Of a stretch of DNA of 64,000 nucleotides, positions 42,184 through 50,738 are shown piece after piece (the first letter of the stretch is position 1; each line of letters starts with the position of its first letter). A program made the translations under genes and the position numbers. The notes beneath the pieces were generated by a model. It was not told the origin of the DNA. It saw only the letters and a list, made by a program, of their open reading frames with translations, and did no database searches. This stretch comes from DASQZT01 sp035638575 (GTDB taxonomy: Bacteria; Acidobacteriota; Terriglobia; Bryobacterales; Bryobacteraceae): assembly GCA_035638575.1 (NCBI GenBank), contig DASQZT010000043.1, forward strand, positions 1-64,000, written 5' to 3'.

Positions 42184-42768
42184 ATGAAGAAAATGTTTTC
42201 CAGTAGTTTGATCGCCGTCGCGGGAATGGTGTCCGCTCCCGTCGCCACATCCCCCCGCATGGCCGACAGCCACCCGGCACCCGAGTATCGCAACGATCCC
42301 AGGCTCGCATCCATCCGCGTTTTTTTCGAAAAGTTCGATTGCCCCGCCTGGAAGTACGCCACCGTCTTCCTGGAAGCCGCCGATGCCTATGACCTCGACT
42401 GGCGCCTCCTGCCTTCCCTCTCCTACGTCGAGTCTACGGGCGGCAAAGCTGCCAGGAATAACAACCTCTTCGGATGGGACTCGGGCCGCGCGTCATTCCC
42501 CAGCCCCACGGCGGGAATTCACGCCGTCGGCTACCACCTGTCCCATTCCGTCCTTTATCGGGACAAGAACCTGGACGAGATTCTGGCGACGTACAATCCA
42601 CAGGCAGAGTACGCAGCCAAAGTGAAATCCGTCATGCAGCGGATTTCGGCATTGAGTGATCCCGGCGGATCTACTCCAGCATTCGGACGCCGTAATACAG
42701 GCCGCCGAACAGAATCAACGAAAGAACGGCAATCAACACCCAGCGGACCATCCGCTCGGTGGAATTGA
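42184..42768 (+). CDS. Lysozyme-like / glucosaminidase-like exported protein
   Basis: From ATG 42184, with AAGGAG upstream, the protein has 194 residues and an N-terminal signal-like segment (SSSLIAVAGMVSAPVATS). The domain KYATVFLEAADAYDLDWRLL, PSLSYVESTGGK and NNLFGWDSG resembles Bax/FlgJ-type glucosaminidases and goose-type lysozymes, with the glutamate of YVESTGG as likely catalytic acid. It should cut peptidoglycan. The last ~35 residues are low-complexity and overlap the opposite-strand membrane-protein gene, so the functional domain ends near residue 160. Confidence 0.75.
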   Translation: MKKMFSSSLIAVAGMVSAPVATSPRMADSHPAPEYRNDPRLASIRVFFEKFDCPAWKYATVFLEAADAYDLDWRLLPSLSYVESTGGKAARNNNLFGWDSGRASFPSPTAGIHAVGYHLSHSVLYRDKNLDEILATYNPQAEYAAKVKSVMQRISALSDPGGSTPAFGRRNTGRRTESTKERQSTPSGPSARWN

Positions 42769-42817
42769 CCTCCTGATGGTCGTCTTCCCGGATCCGATCT
42801 GTGAGGCTGTCGAACAT
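42671..42817 (-). CDS. Single-helix membrane protein, 48 residues
   Basis: ATG 42817 is preceded by AGGAGG with a seven-base spacer. The protein starts MFDSLTDRIREDDHQEV, then NSTERMVRWVLIAV and a helix (VLIAVLSLILFGGLYYGV), ending RMLE. An amphipathic polar N-terminus followed by one membrane helix is a common layout for small regulatory membrane proteins. It overlaps the 3' end of the lysozyme-like gene by 98 bases on the opposite strand. Function unknown. Confidence 0.65.
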   Translation of the reverse strand: MFDSLTDRIREDDHQEVNSTERMVRWVLIAVLSLILFGGLYYGVRMLE

Positions 42818-42967
42818 GGGGAACCTCCTAAAAGGCCGTATAAATGAACCTTAGGAACGACGGACAAGCCTCATCCTGATTTTATGCCGGATTGGCCGGC
42901 CTGCCAAGTGCAATTCTTACCAAATCCCGCCGGGCGGCGCCACGACGCGCCATCCCATCACCACCCA

Positions 42968-43001
42968 AATGCCCTTTAGAGACCCCAATGCCCTTTAGAG
43001 A
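42968..43001. repeat. Two 15-base direct repeats
   Basis: AATGCCCTTTAGAGA occurs at 42968-42982 and again at 42987-43001, a 19-base period. They sit at the end of the decayed kinase and may reflect replication slippage or a junction. Confidence 0.5.
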
Positions 43002-43298
43002 AGGTCGCCGAGTCCCGGACCGCGCTCCGCCAGTTTGGCCAGGCCGAAATCGAGGACCCTCACACGAATCGTGCATGACGATCGCGTTGGCCGGCTCGAT
43101 ATCGCAATGCGCCATCCCCGCGGGTACCCGCCGCCAAGGCACTCGCAATCAGGGTGGCGTAGCTGCGCGCCGCGGCCAGCGGCAATCGTCGGGCGGGATC
43201 AGCCGGATGAGCGGCTTGCTCGGCACGTGTTCCGTCGCCAGAAAGTCGATGCCCCAGCCGCCGGCAACGTCGTGTTTTGCGGCGATGTTAGGAGATAG
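42998..43298 (-). pseudogene. Decayed serine/threonine kinase fragment
   Basis: Minus-strand frames spell parts of a Hanks-type kinase: LSPNIAAKHDVAGGWGIDFL and ATEHVPSKPLIRLIP, then AGMAHCDIEPANAIV (compare GIVHRDIKPANV) and, in another frame, VRVLDFGLAKLAE. Catalytic HRD and lysine are mutated to HCD and Glu, and the frame breaks at least twice. It resembles the N-terminal kinase part of the intact 61.3-64.0 kb gene. The surrounding sequence from 42818 to 43514 holds no other gene that I can see. Confidence 0.65.
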
Positions 43299-43514
43299 CC
43301 GGACGCGTAGCTGCATTTGCACGGGATCGTACTAACTATGTGCGTAACGGTACTACATCTTGCGTAGAAACATCTTGCTTTTCGAACTGCGGAGGGAGAA
43401 CATCAAAACGAACGCTGATATGTCTCTAGTGTCCCTCGTTGGTCGTCGCTTCCTCGACGCGCAGTTTTCTTCTGCAAATGCCCCCGCCATCATCAACCTC
43501 GGAGGAAGAACAGC

Positions 43515-44372
43515 ATGAGAATTCCTATTCCTTACACGGCCCGGCTCGCCCTCGTTGTCCCGTTCGTCGCGCTCATTTGTGGCCCGTCCCCGGCATGGGC
43601 TGCATCAGTCCTGGGTTCGGCGGCAAACTTCGCGGTCCTGGGCGCCTCGACGGTGACCGACACCGGCTCGACCACCATTTACGGAGATCTTGGTCTCTCG
43701 CCAGGTACTTCGATCACTGGCTTGGGGAGCATTTCACTCACAGGAGCGGTACACCAAACTGATTCGGTCGCGAACCTGGCTCAGATTGCCACCTCGGAGG
43801 CATTCACTACGCTCGGCCTCCTGCCAGTCACTAGCAACCTGACTGGTGACGATCTGGGTACAGTGGGTACGCTCACTCCGGGCGTCTATAAGTTCAATTC
43901 GTCGGCTCAGCTGACGGGAACGCTCACTCTCGACGCCCTCGGCAACCCCAATGCGCTCTTCGTTTTCCAGATTGGGAGTACCCTCACCACCGCAAGCGGT
44001 TCGACTGTTCACGTGATCGATGGCAGCGCGGGTACCGGTGTGTATTGGCAGGTCGGCAGCTCCGCGACTCTCGGCACGACCACTTCGTTCGAAGGAAATA
44101 TCCTCGCGCTTGCCAGCATCACCCTGAATAACAGCGCAACGATTGAATGCGGCAGGGCCTTGGCGGAAACTGGCGCAGTCACGATGAATACCAACACCAT
44201 CTCCAACAATTGCGCCACCTTCCCCGGGAATAGCAGCGACTCCGGCAGCGCCGGTTTCAGTGGCGGCGGCATCCAGGCCATTCCCGAGCCCGGGACCATT
44301 GCGCTGCTCGGCATCGGCTTCATCGGTCTTGCGGCAGCTTCGTTTCGTCGGGGCTCGAGAAAAGCGCACTAG
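43515..44372 (+). CDS. Ice-binding-like (DUF3494) protein with PEP-CTERM anchor
   Basis: From ATG 43515, with GGAGG nine bases upstream, the protein has 285 residues. A signal peptide (PFVALICGPSPAWA) leads into a DUF3494 domain (LGSAANFAVLGASTVTDTGS, GVYKFNSSAQLTGTLTLDA, FVFQIGSTLTT, GVYWQVGSSATLG), the right-handed beta-helix of many microbial ice-binding proteins. After a Gly/Ser linker comes the PEP-CTERM sorting tag: IPEPGTIALLGIGFIGLAAA and a basic end. PEP-CTERM proteins are cut by exosortase and sent to the outer surface; no exosortase is in the window. Ice binding is inferred from the family and not all members bind ice. Confidence 0.85.
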   Translation: MRIPIPYTARLALVVPFVALICGPSPAWAASVLGSAANFAVLGASTVTDTGSTTIYGDLGLSPGTSITGLGSISLTGAVHQTDSVANLAQIATSEAFTTLGLLPVTSNLTGDDLGTVGTLTPGVYKFNSSAQLTGTLTLDALGNPNALFVFQIGSTLTTASGSTVHVIDGSAGTGVYWQVGSSATLGTTTSFEGNILALASITLNNSATIECGRALAETGAVTMNTNTISNNCATFPGNSSDSGSAGFSGGGIQAIPEPGTIALLGIGFIGLAAASFRRGSRKAH

Positions 44373-44660
44373 AATCGGCTACCTCGTCAAGAGTGGCCGC
44401 GCGGTTGTGTTCCCCACCCCGTGAGGAAGTGCCGATCCTCTCCGCCGAAGAGCTTCCGGACGCCGGCAGCCAGCGGCGCAATCGCGCCCATATCGAACCT
44501 GCATCGGTCTTGCTCGATCTGGCTCCGCACCGCTAGTTGGCGCCTCCATTCGTCGTGACCAGCAGAGTTGCTATTTCTGGAAACCGCTCGCGCTCTGTGG
44601 ACAGCCGCAGTGAATTCATCCGCGTTTCACCTGCGGCTCGAAATCGTTCTTCCAGCCCCC

Positions 44661-47600
44661 TCAGAAGTTGAGCCGCAGCGAGAGGTCCACGCGACGGTTG
44701 TTGGCGGCCGTGCCGCTGCCGCCCACGCCGCCGCCCCGGCCACCGCCGAATCCCGTGTTCACGCCGGTGGGCTGCCCGAATTGATTGGACGTCAGCACTC
44801 CCTGGTAGCCGCCGGGATTGTCGTGGTTCAGGATATTGGTCACGTTGGCCGAAACCGTGAGGCTGAAGCGGCGATCGGATACCGCGCCACCACCCCGGCC
44901 GCCACGGCCGCCGCCGCCCATGCGCATGGCGCCGCCGCCGCGCATCCCACCACCACCGCCGCCACCGCCCGGACCACCGCCGCCGCCGCGGCCACCGCCG
45001 CCGCCGGGGCCGCCGAATCCGCCGCGTCCGCCACCCATATCTCCGCCGCCCATACCCATTCCCGCGTCCGCGGGGTTGACGGCGGCCGTCCGATGGGCGC
45101 CGAATCCGAACGTCCGCGAGACGCGCATGTTCAGCGAAACCAGCCCGGCCATGGTCAGATAGTTTCGGGGCACCAGGTTCACCGCGCTGCCCGGTGTGTA
45201 GCTCATGAAGTTGCCCAGGGGAGTGCACACCACCCCGCCGACGCCGGAGCAAGTCGCGTTCGCCGGCGCGAAGGCCGCGCGCGCATTCAGATAGGTGTCG
45301 CCGTAGATATCCTGGCCCAGCAGCACGTCGTAGGGCGAGCCGGAGCGCAGCGTGACGAAGGGCGAGAAGAACACGTCCTTGGGACCGGTCACCGAGCCGA
45401 AAAGCGTGAAGTTGTGATGTTGGTCCAGGCTCGAGCGGCCCCAGTCCTGCGCGAAGTCGTATGGATTGGTGGGCGTGCCCGGCAGATCGTTGGCGCGCAT
45501 GTACTGGTAGTTCCCCTGCAGCGACACGCGCCGGTTGAAGCGCGTGTTGAAGCTTACCATTATAATGCTCTGGTGCAGGAGGCCGCCCGATTCGGTTTCG
45601 AACATGTTGCCGGCCGCGTAACCGTACGGAAAGATGCCATTGGCCGGCCCCGGAGCCAGCAGGTCGTTATAGGTGCCGGGCAGCGGGGTGTTGATGGGGA
45701 CGGTTTGCGACAGGTGGTTGGAACGGTTGGCGGTGTACGTCACCGAAACCGTGCTGCTCTTAGGCAGCTGGCGCTCCACGCCGATGGCGCCCTGCAGGCT
45801 GTAATCGGCGCGCAGCTTGGGATCCACCAAGTTAATCGTATTCTGGCCCGGGTTCAGAGTGGACAGCGGCGGAATGTTGGGGTAGAAAGTGGGGTTGGTC
45901 ACCGTGTACTCGAGCTGTGTGACGCCGTTGTTGAGGATCGCGTTTTCGTAAGGTCCGAAGCCGACGCGATCGTAGAAGATGCCGAAGCCGCCGCGGACCA
46001 CCGTCTTCTGCCGTCCGTTTTTCGCCGAGCCGGGCGCCCAGGCGAATCCGAAACGCGGTGCGACGTCGCGGTGGTCGCTGGTGAGAGTCTGGATCTCGTA
46101 GCGGAGTCCGAAGCTCAGGGTGACGTTCGGACGCATCCGCCAGTCGTCCTGGACGAACGGACCGGCATCCCAGCGCACCATGCCGATATAGGGCTGGCCC
46201 GCCTGGATGGTGAACCTCGTGGGGCCGCCGCCCAACTGCTGGATCTGCGTTTCGGAGAGTCCGGCCTGGAGGAGTTGCAGGTTGCGCTCGTACTGCTGCA
46301 GCGAAGTGAGGTGGGTCAGGACCGGATTGCCGTTGGCATCCAGCACCTCCTGGTTGGACGAGTCGAGCAGCGGCAGGGTGCCGCCATTGAAGGTGAACGC
46401 GCCGTTGAAGCCCTGGGGATTGGTGTTCTCATCGCTTTCCCGCCGCAGGCGCACGCCCAGGCGGATGGTGTGGGCTCCGTGCGCGATGGACGTGTAGTTC
46501 TGCAGCTCGAAGTGCTGGCCCAGATCCGCCCTCGTGCCGCCCAGCCCGTTGCCGCCGGAACTGAATTCCCCCGAGACGCTGATGCTGGGCACCAGGTTGC
46601 CAAAAGACTGGGTAATGTTTCGCGTCCATTGGAAGCGGGTCTCGTTAACCACCTTGGGGTTGAGAATCGAGGTTTCCGTGATCATGAGGTTCTGGCCGTC
46701 GCCGCTGGTATTGTACTGGGAGGCGTTGACGAAGGGCGGTGCGGCGTAGGGGGGTGGCAGGTGGCTGCCCCCGAAACCCTGGTTGTCGCGGGTATTCAAG
46801 CGTTCTTCAAAACGGACGGTCAGGGTGTTGTTGGTGCTCAACGCGTAGTCCAGCCGCGGGGAGAAGGTGGTGTTGCTGCTGGGGGTCACCAGGGCGTTGG
46901 TGAAGTGCGTCACGTTGAAAGTGGCCGGATCCACGTAAAAGGCGTTGGTGATCGCGTTGTCCTGAATCTGCCGCCGCTGCACATCGAAGAAGAAGGAAGA
47001 CTTTTTGTTGATCGGACCGCCGAAGTTAGCGCTGAACATGCGGCTGGAATAATCCGGCTTGTTGCTCTCGAAGGGGTTGCGGGAGTCGAGAGCCCCCTCG
47101 GTATCGTTGAACATGGCGCTTCCGCGATAGCGGTCGCTCCCCGGCTTCGTCAGGATTTCAATGCGGCCGAAGCCCAGGCGGTCGAACTCCGCGGAGAAGG
47201 GATTCTGGTTGATGCGGATTTCGCGGATGGACTCCTTGGGAGGCAACTGGCCGCCGGTGAAGCCGTCGATGTAGATCTGGCCGCCGGCAGGTCCGGCGCC
47301 CGGGCCGGCCAGGGCTTGTAGGGCGTCCGCGAGATCGTCGGGGTCGTCCGGAAGGGCCGCCAGGTCGTCACCCTTGATCACCAGCGCGGTGGCGTTGTTG
47401 TCCGGCTCGACACTGACGCTGGGGCCGGCCTCGCCCTCCACCGTGACCTCCTGCTTTTGCGCCTTCACCGTCATGTGAATGGGCACTTGAACGTTGTTGG
47501 CGCTGATCGTCAAGGTCCTTTCGAACGGAGCGAAGCCCGGGAACGAGACCCGGATGGTGTATTGTCCGGGTGGCAGCGCGGGGAACGTGTAACTGCCGTC

Positions 47601-47804
47601 GGCCTGGGTCTGCGCCTTCCTGTCCAAGCCGTTGGTGCCCGATAAGGACACCGAAGCGGCCGGGATGACGGCGCCCGAATCATCGGTGAGAACGCCTCGG
47701 ATCGTCCCGGAGACCTGTTGGGCCGGCGCGCTGGATACCACCAGGGCCACTGCCAGTAAGATTAAGAAAATCCGTCGCAACTTGAACATTGACTTCCTCA
47801 GCAA
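44661..47804 (-). CDS. Oar-like TonB-dependent protein with glycine-rich C-terminal insert
   Basis: A 1047-residue outer-membrane protein: signal peptide (LILLAVALVVSSAPAQQ), carboxypeptidase-regulatory-like domain (GTIRGVLTDDSGAVIPAASV), plug-like part (IYIDGFTGGQLPPKESIREI) and beta barrel ending VDLSLRLNF. Near the C-terminus a stretch of about 65 residues is almost pure glycine with Met/Arg (coding ~44.87-45.06 kb), and a second shorter Gly-rich piece precedes the end. Such inserts would be flexible external loops. It lies 67 bases after the DUF5666 gene on the same strand; that protein also has Gly-rich patches, so they may act together. The 288 bases to its 3' side, 44373-44660, show no gene. 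Confidence 0.85.
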   Translation of the reverse strand: MLRKSMFKLRRIFLILLAVALVVSSAPAQQVSGTIRGVLTDDSGAVIPAASVSLSGTNGLDRKAQTQADGSYTFPALPPGQYTIRVSFPGFAPFERTLTISANNVQVPIHMTVKAQKQEVTVEGEAGPSVSVEPDNNATALVIKGDDLAALPDDPDDLADALQALAGPGAGPAGGQIYIDGFTGGQLPPKESIREIRINQNPFSAEFDRLGFGRIEILTKPGSDRYRGSAMFNDTEGALDSRNPFESNKPDYSSRMFSANFGGPINKKSSFFFDVQRRQIQDNAITNAFYVDPATFNVTHFTNALVTPSSNTTFSPRLDYALSTNNTLTVRFEERLNTRDNQGFGGSHLPPPYAAPPFVNASQYNTSGDGQNLMITETSILNPKVVNETRFQWTRNITQSFGNLVPSISVSGEFSSGGNGLGGTRADLGQHFELQNYTSIAHGAHTIRLGVRLRRESDENTNPQGFNGAFTFNGGTLPLLDSSNQEVLDANGNPVLTHLTSLQQYERNLQLLQAGLSETQIQQLGGGPTRFTIQAGQPYIGMVRWDAGPFVQDDWRMRPNVTLSFGLRYEIQTLTSDHRDVAPRFGFAWAPGSAKNGRQKTVVRGGFGIFYDRVGFGPYENAILNNGVTQLEYTVTNPTFYPNIPPLSTLNPGQNTINLVDPKLRADYSLQGAIGVERQLPKSSTVSVTYTANRSNHLSQTVPINTPLPGTYNDLLAPGPANGIFPYGYAAGNMFETESGGLLHQSIIMVSFNTRFNRRVSLQGNYQYMRANDLPGTPTNPYDFAQDWGRSSLDQHHNFTLFGSVTGPKDVFFSPFVTLRSGSPYDVLLGQDIYGDTYLNARAAFAPANATCSGVGGVVCTPLGNFMSYTPGSAVNLVPRNYLTMAGLVSLNMRVSRTFGFGAHRTAAVNPADAGMGMGGGDMGGGRGGFGGPGGGGGRGGGGGPGGGGGGGGMRGGGAMRMGGGGRGGRGGGAVSDRRFSLTVSANVTNILNHDNPGGYQGVLTSNQFGQPTGVNTGFGGGRGGGVGGSGTAANNRRVDLSLRLNF

Positions 47805-47871
47805 TTTTGGTTTCGACTATCGAGCGACTACAGCGTGTGCGTGGTCGACGCGCCGGAAGGCGCGGCCGGCA

Positions 47872-49026
47872 TTAATTCCCTTCGCCTCCTCCACCGCCGC
47901 CCAGATTCCAGCCGCTCATGATGTCGCGGGTGGCGTTGGGGGCAGCGGTCAAGATCGGTTCGACACCGGCCAGCAGCATGATGGCGGTGACGCGGGTGGG
48001 ATCGGTTCCTTGGGTGGTGGACACCATGATGGCTTCCTTGGGTTTCAGCTCGGAAAGCGGCATGGCCGGCAAGCGTTCCACCATGGTCCCGATATCGCCG
48101 CCGCCTCCGCCGCCGCGCATGCCGCCGCCGCGCATGCCGCCTCCGCCCGGACCGGCGGGTGCCGCATTGCCAGTGGCCGGCGCTCCGCCCCGGGCGCTGG
48201 CCTGGTACCGGCGCGCCAGTCCCTGGGCTAGCTGTTCCGGCAGCCTCTTCATGATGGAGTTGCTGCTGATCCGGATTATGATGGGCTTCTTCGTGGCTAG
48301 ATCGGTGACTTTCATCTCACCGGACCCGGCGTCGATCGAAACGATGGTAGCGGCGATCTGGCGGAACGAGCCCGAGAAAATGCTTTCGGCCTTGATGGTT
48401 GCACCGTCTTCGGTCTTGTCGCCAAGGGCGTTGACCTGGTCGCCGACCTTGATCTCGCCGAACGTGGAGACTTTGGCGTCGCTCACCTTGGCCGAGTCCA
48501 GGGCATAGCGATGGTACTGGGTCTTCTCGGACGACTGGACGGTCAGGGTCTTCAGTCCGGCTTTGAGGGTGAGGGTGTGGGCCGCGGCATCGATCGTGGC
48601 CACCGTTCCGGTGGTGCCGCGCTTCCGCCAATCTTCCAGTTCCTTCTGGGCCATCTGGGAAAGATCGGCCTTGGTGCGAATCACCAGGGAACTGGCCGCC
48701 AAGGGCTTTTGGTCGAGGGTTCCCCGGATAATGGCCATCGCCTCATCGCCCGGGGCCATCTCGGAGAGAGCCATTTTGGACCATTTCTTAGGGTCGGTCT
48801 CGCCGGTTTGCGCGTGCAGGATCTGGGTCCGCTCGCTGGTGGTGACCGTCAGGGTTTCGCCCTTCTCCGTTTTGATCGAGACTTGATTGGCCTGCGCGTT
48901 TACCTCGGTGATGACACCGGCCACTTGCGTTCGCGCGCCGGCGGGCGGTTGTCCCGGCTGAGCTTGGGCCGACGCGACCGTCGCCATAGCCAGGAGAGCC
49001 ACCAACGTGGCCCCAAACAACTTCAT
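47872..49026 (-). CDS. Exported DUF5666-type protein
   Basis: A 384-residue protein with signal peptide (GATLVALLAMATVASAQ). It contains several small beta-barrel repeats of the DUF5666 kind: VAGVITEVNAQANQVSIKT, GTVATIDAAAHTLTLKAG and ATIVSIDAGSGEMKVTD. Residues ~275-310 are Gly/Met/Arg-rich (GGGGMRGGGMRGGG), and the C-terminus ends in glycines. It precedes the glycine-rich TonB-type gene by 67 bases, suggesting an operon. Function unknown; a periplasmic partner of the barrel is a reasonable guess. Confidence 0.75.
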   Translation of the reverse strand: MKLFGATLVALLAMATVASAQAQPGQPPAGARTQVAGVITEVNAQANQVSIKTEKGETLTVTTSERTQILHAQTGETDPKKWSKMALSEMAPGDEAMAIIRGTLDQKPLAASSLVIRTKADLSQMAQKELEDWRKRGTTGTVATIDAAAHTLTLKAGLKTLTVQSSEKTQYHRYALDSAKVSDAKVSTFGEIKVGDQVNALGDKTEDGATIKAESIFSGSFRQIAATIVSIDAGSGEMKVTDLATKKPIIIRISSNSIMKRLPEQLAQGLARRYQASARGGAPATGNAAPAGPGGGGMRGGGMRGGGGGGDIGTMVERLPAMPLSELKPKEAIMVSTTQGTDPTRVTAIMLLAGVEPILTAAPNATRDIMSGWNLGGGGGGEGN

Positions 49027-49541
49027 TCGTGCCCCCCAAAGTTATAATTCCGCAACACCCGTTGAGGCGTCGAAGGATTTCGCAAGGTTACACGGTGGGG
49101 GGACGATCTGCCCGGAAATGACCGTTCCGGCTCATGCGCTTAGGATGAATTTCCGAGCTGCGCGCGTAAGATTTGCGAGCCGCGCGCGTGAGCAAGCGGT
49201 ATCCGGCGCCGCTTGAAATCCGCCGGCGCCACGCCCTCGGGCGATGGCCCCGAGGGGAGGTACGTTTTTGGATTTGGTGGCGCGATTCTCGAGAGACACG
49301 AGACATCATTACCACCCGCTTTCCGGTTCACGGGTGGGGCATGCTTCAGCTTGCCGACGCCCGCCTGCGGGCGCATTCTTTCACGGCTTCTGAGGGTTCT
49401 TGCCCCCGCCGCCACGGGCCATTTCGAGCCATTCCGCCGCCCCCCTGTAACAACTCGCACCTTTCCCGCGTATACTCAATTGGTTGGAGTAGTTGGACAT
49501 CGCGCTCGAACGCGCCGATGCCTCGGTTGAGGAGGTTCAAC
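49027..49541. repeat. Non-coding gap with repeat-like sequence
   Basis: No convincing gene lies in these 515 bases. Around 49155-49200 there is an imperfect tandem repeat (GAGCTGCGCGCGTAAG and GAGCCGCGCGCGTGAG) followed by AAGCGGTATCCGG. In reverse this reads as YRLLTRAARKSYAR-type text, a phrase I associate with dispersed non-coding repeats in Acidobacteria. That association is from memory. The segment separates divergent operons and should hold both promoters. Confidence 0.35.
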
Positions 49542-50738
49542 ATGCGCAAACCGATTGCCGCGAATTTCACCCGGCTGGGGGCCCTTCTGGCTGCTCTCCT
49601 GTTGCTCGCATCCGGCAACCCCAGTCTGTTTGCTCAGGATGCTCCGCCGCCGCCACCTCCGCCGCCCGGCCAGACACTCACACCCGAGCAACTCGACGAT
49701 CTGGTGGCGCCCGTCGCGCTCTATCCCGATCCCCTGCTGAGCCAGGTCCTGGTGGCCACTACATACCCCCTGGAGGTGGTCCAGGCATTTCAGTGGCTTC
49801 AGAGGAACCCTGGAATTACCGGACCGGCGCTCACTCAGGCAGCGCAACAACAGAACTGGGATCCCAGTATCCAGGCGCTGGTGGTCTTTCCCGATGTGGT
49901 CAAGCGTCTCAACGACGACGTCACCTGGACCACCAATCTGGGGAACGCTTTCCTCGCCCAACAGCAGGACGTCATGGACGCCGTGCAACGCATGCGCCAG
50001 AAAGCGCAGCAGGCCGGCAAGCTGGCTCCCACTCCGCAAGAAAATGTGGTCACCGAAAACCAGGGCGGCCAGCCGTATATCGAGATCATGCCGGTCGCTC
50101 CGGACATGATTTACGTTCCCTGTTACGATCCCGCGTGGATCTGGGGCCCGCCGCTCTGGTATCCGTATCCGCACTGGTGGTGGCCGCCTCGCAGCGTGAT
50201 CGTCGGCGGACTTGGTTTTGGCTTCTACGGAGGCATCGACATGGGTCTCTTCTTCGGCGGCGGTTGGGGCGGCTGGGGCGGTTGGGGCTGGCATCCCGGC
50301 TGGGGCAACCGCACCGTGATCGTCAACAACGCCTTCATCCATCGGTACAACTTCAATTCCGTAAATGTCCGCGACGTGCATGGAACCTCGGTTTGGACGC
50401 ACGACGTGGCGCACCGCCAGGGAGTGCCCTACGCCAACGCCGCACTACAGCAGCGCTACCGCGGGGACGTGAGGCAGAATGTGGCGCAGCGGCCGGAGGT
50501 TCAACAGAATCGTGCGCCGTCCCAGCCCGCGGAACGCTTCGGCAACCGCCAGGTCCCGCAAAGTGCGCCGCAGGCGCGGAACCGCAGCGTGTTCGGCGGC
50601 AGCGAAAGCTCGGGCGCCGCCGCCCGCGCCCACGCCGATCATGGCTATTCCAGCATGGGGCCCGCCAGGAGCATGCCCGCCGCACGATCGGCGCCAGCCA
50701 GGTCCGCCCCGTCTGGTGGTGGTGGAAGGAGAAGATGA
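49542..50738 (+). CDS. DUF3300 exported protein
   Basis: From ATG 49542 with AGGAGG six bases upstream, the protein has 398 residues. It has a signal peptide (LLAALLLLASGNPSLFAQ), a proline run, and the DUF3300 domain (LTPEQLDDLVAPVALYPDPL, VVQAFQWLQRNPGI, MIYVPCYDPAWIWGP). A Trp/Gly/Tyr-rich stretch follows (WYPYPHWWWPPRS, GGGWGGWGGWGWHPG), then a polar, disordered tail. It overlaps the DUF2950 gene by four bases, a recurrent pairing. Role unknown, probably periplasmic or cell-surface. Confidence 0.85.
   Translation: MRKPIAANFTRLGALLAALLLLASGNPSLFAQDAPPPPPPPPGQTLTPEQLDDLVAPVALYPDPLLSQVLVATTYPLEVVQAFQWLQRNPGITGPALTQAAQQQNWDPSIQALVVFPDVVKRLNDDVTWTTNLGNAFLAQQQDVMDAVQRMRQKAQQAGKLAPTPQENVVTENQGGQPYIEIMPVAPDMIYVPCYDPAWIWGPPLWYPYPHWWWPPRSVIVGGLGFGFYGGIDMGLFFGGGWGGWGGWGWHPGWGNRTVIVNNAFIHRYNFNSVNVRDVHGTSVWTHDVAHRQGVPYANAALQQRYRGDVRQNVAQRPEVQQNRAPSQPAERFGNRQVPQSAPQARNRSVFGGSESSGAAARAHADHGYSSMGPARSMPAARSAPARSAPSGGGGRRR

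Noticed and set aside
44568..47321. A 917-residue plus-strand frame opposite the glycine-rich TonB gene
   Set aside because: Its alanine/histidine/arginine-rich text is typical antisense of a GC-rich gene, and the minus strand encodes a coherent Oar-like protein.
47990..48200. Gly/Arg repeat coding DNA as a CRISPR-like or tandem repeat array
   Set aside because: The repeats are codon-level (GGC/CGC) inside coding frames with no spacers.
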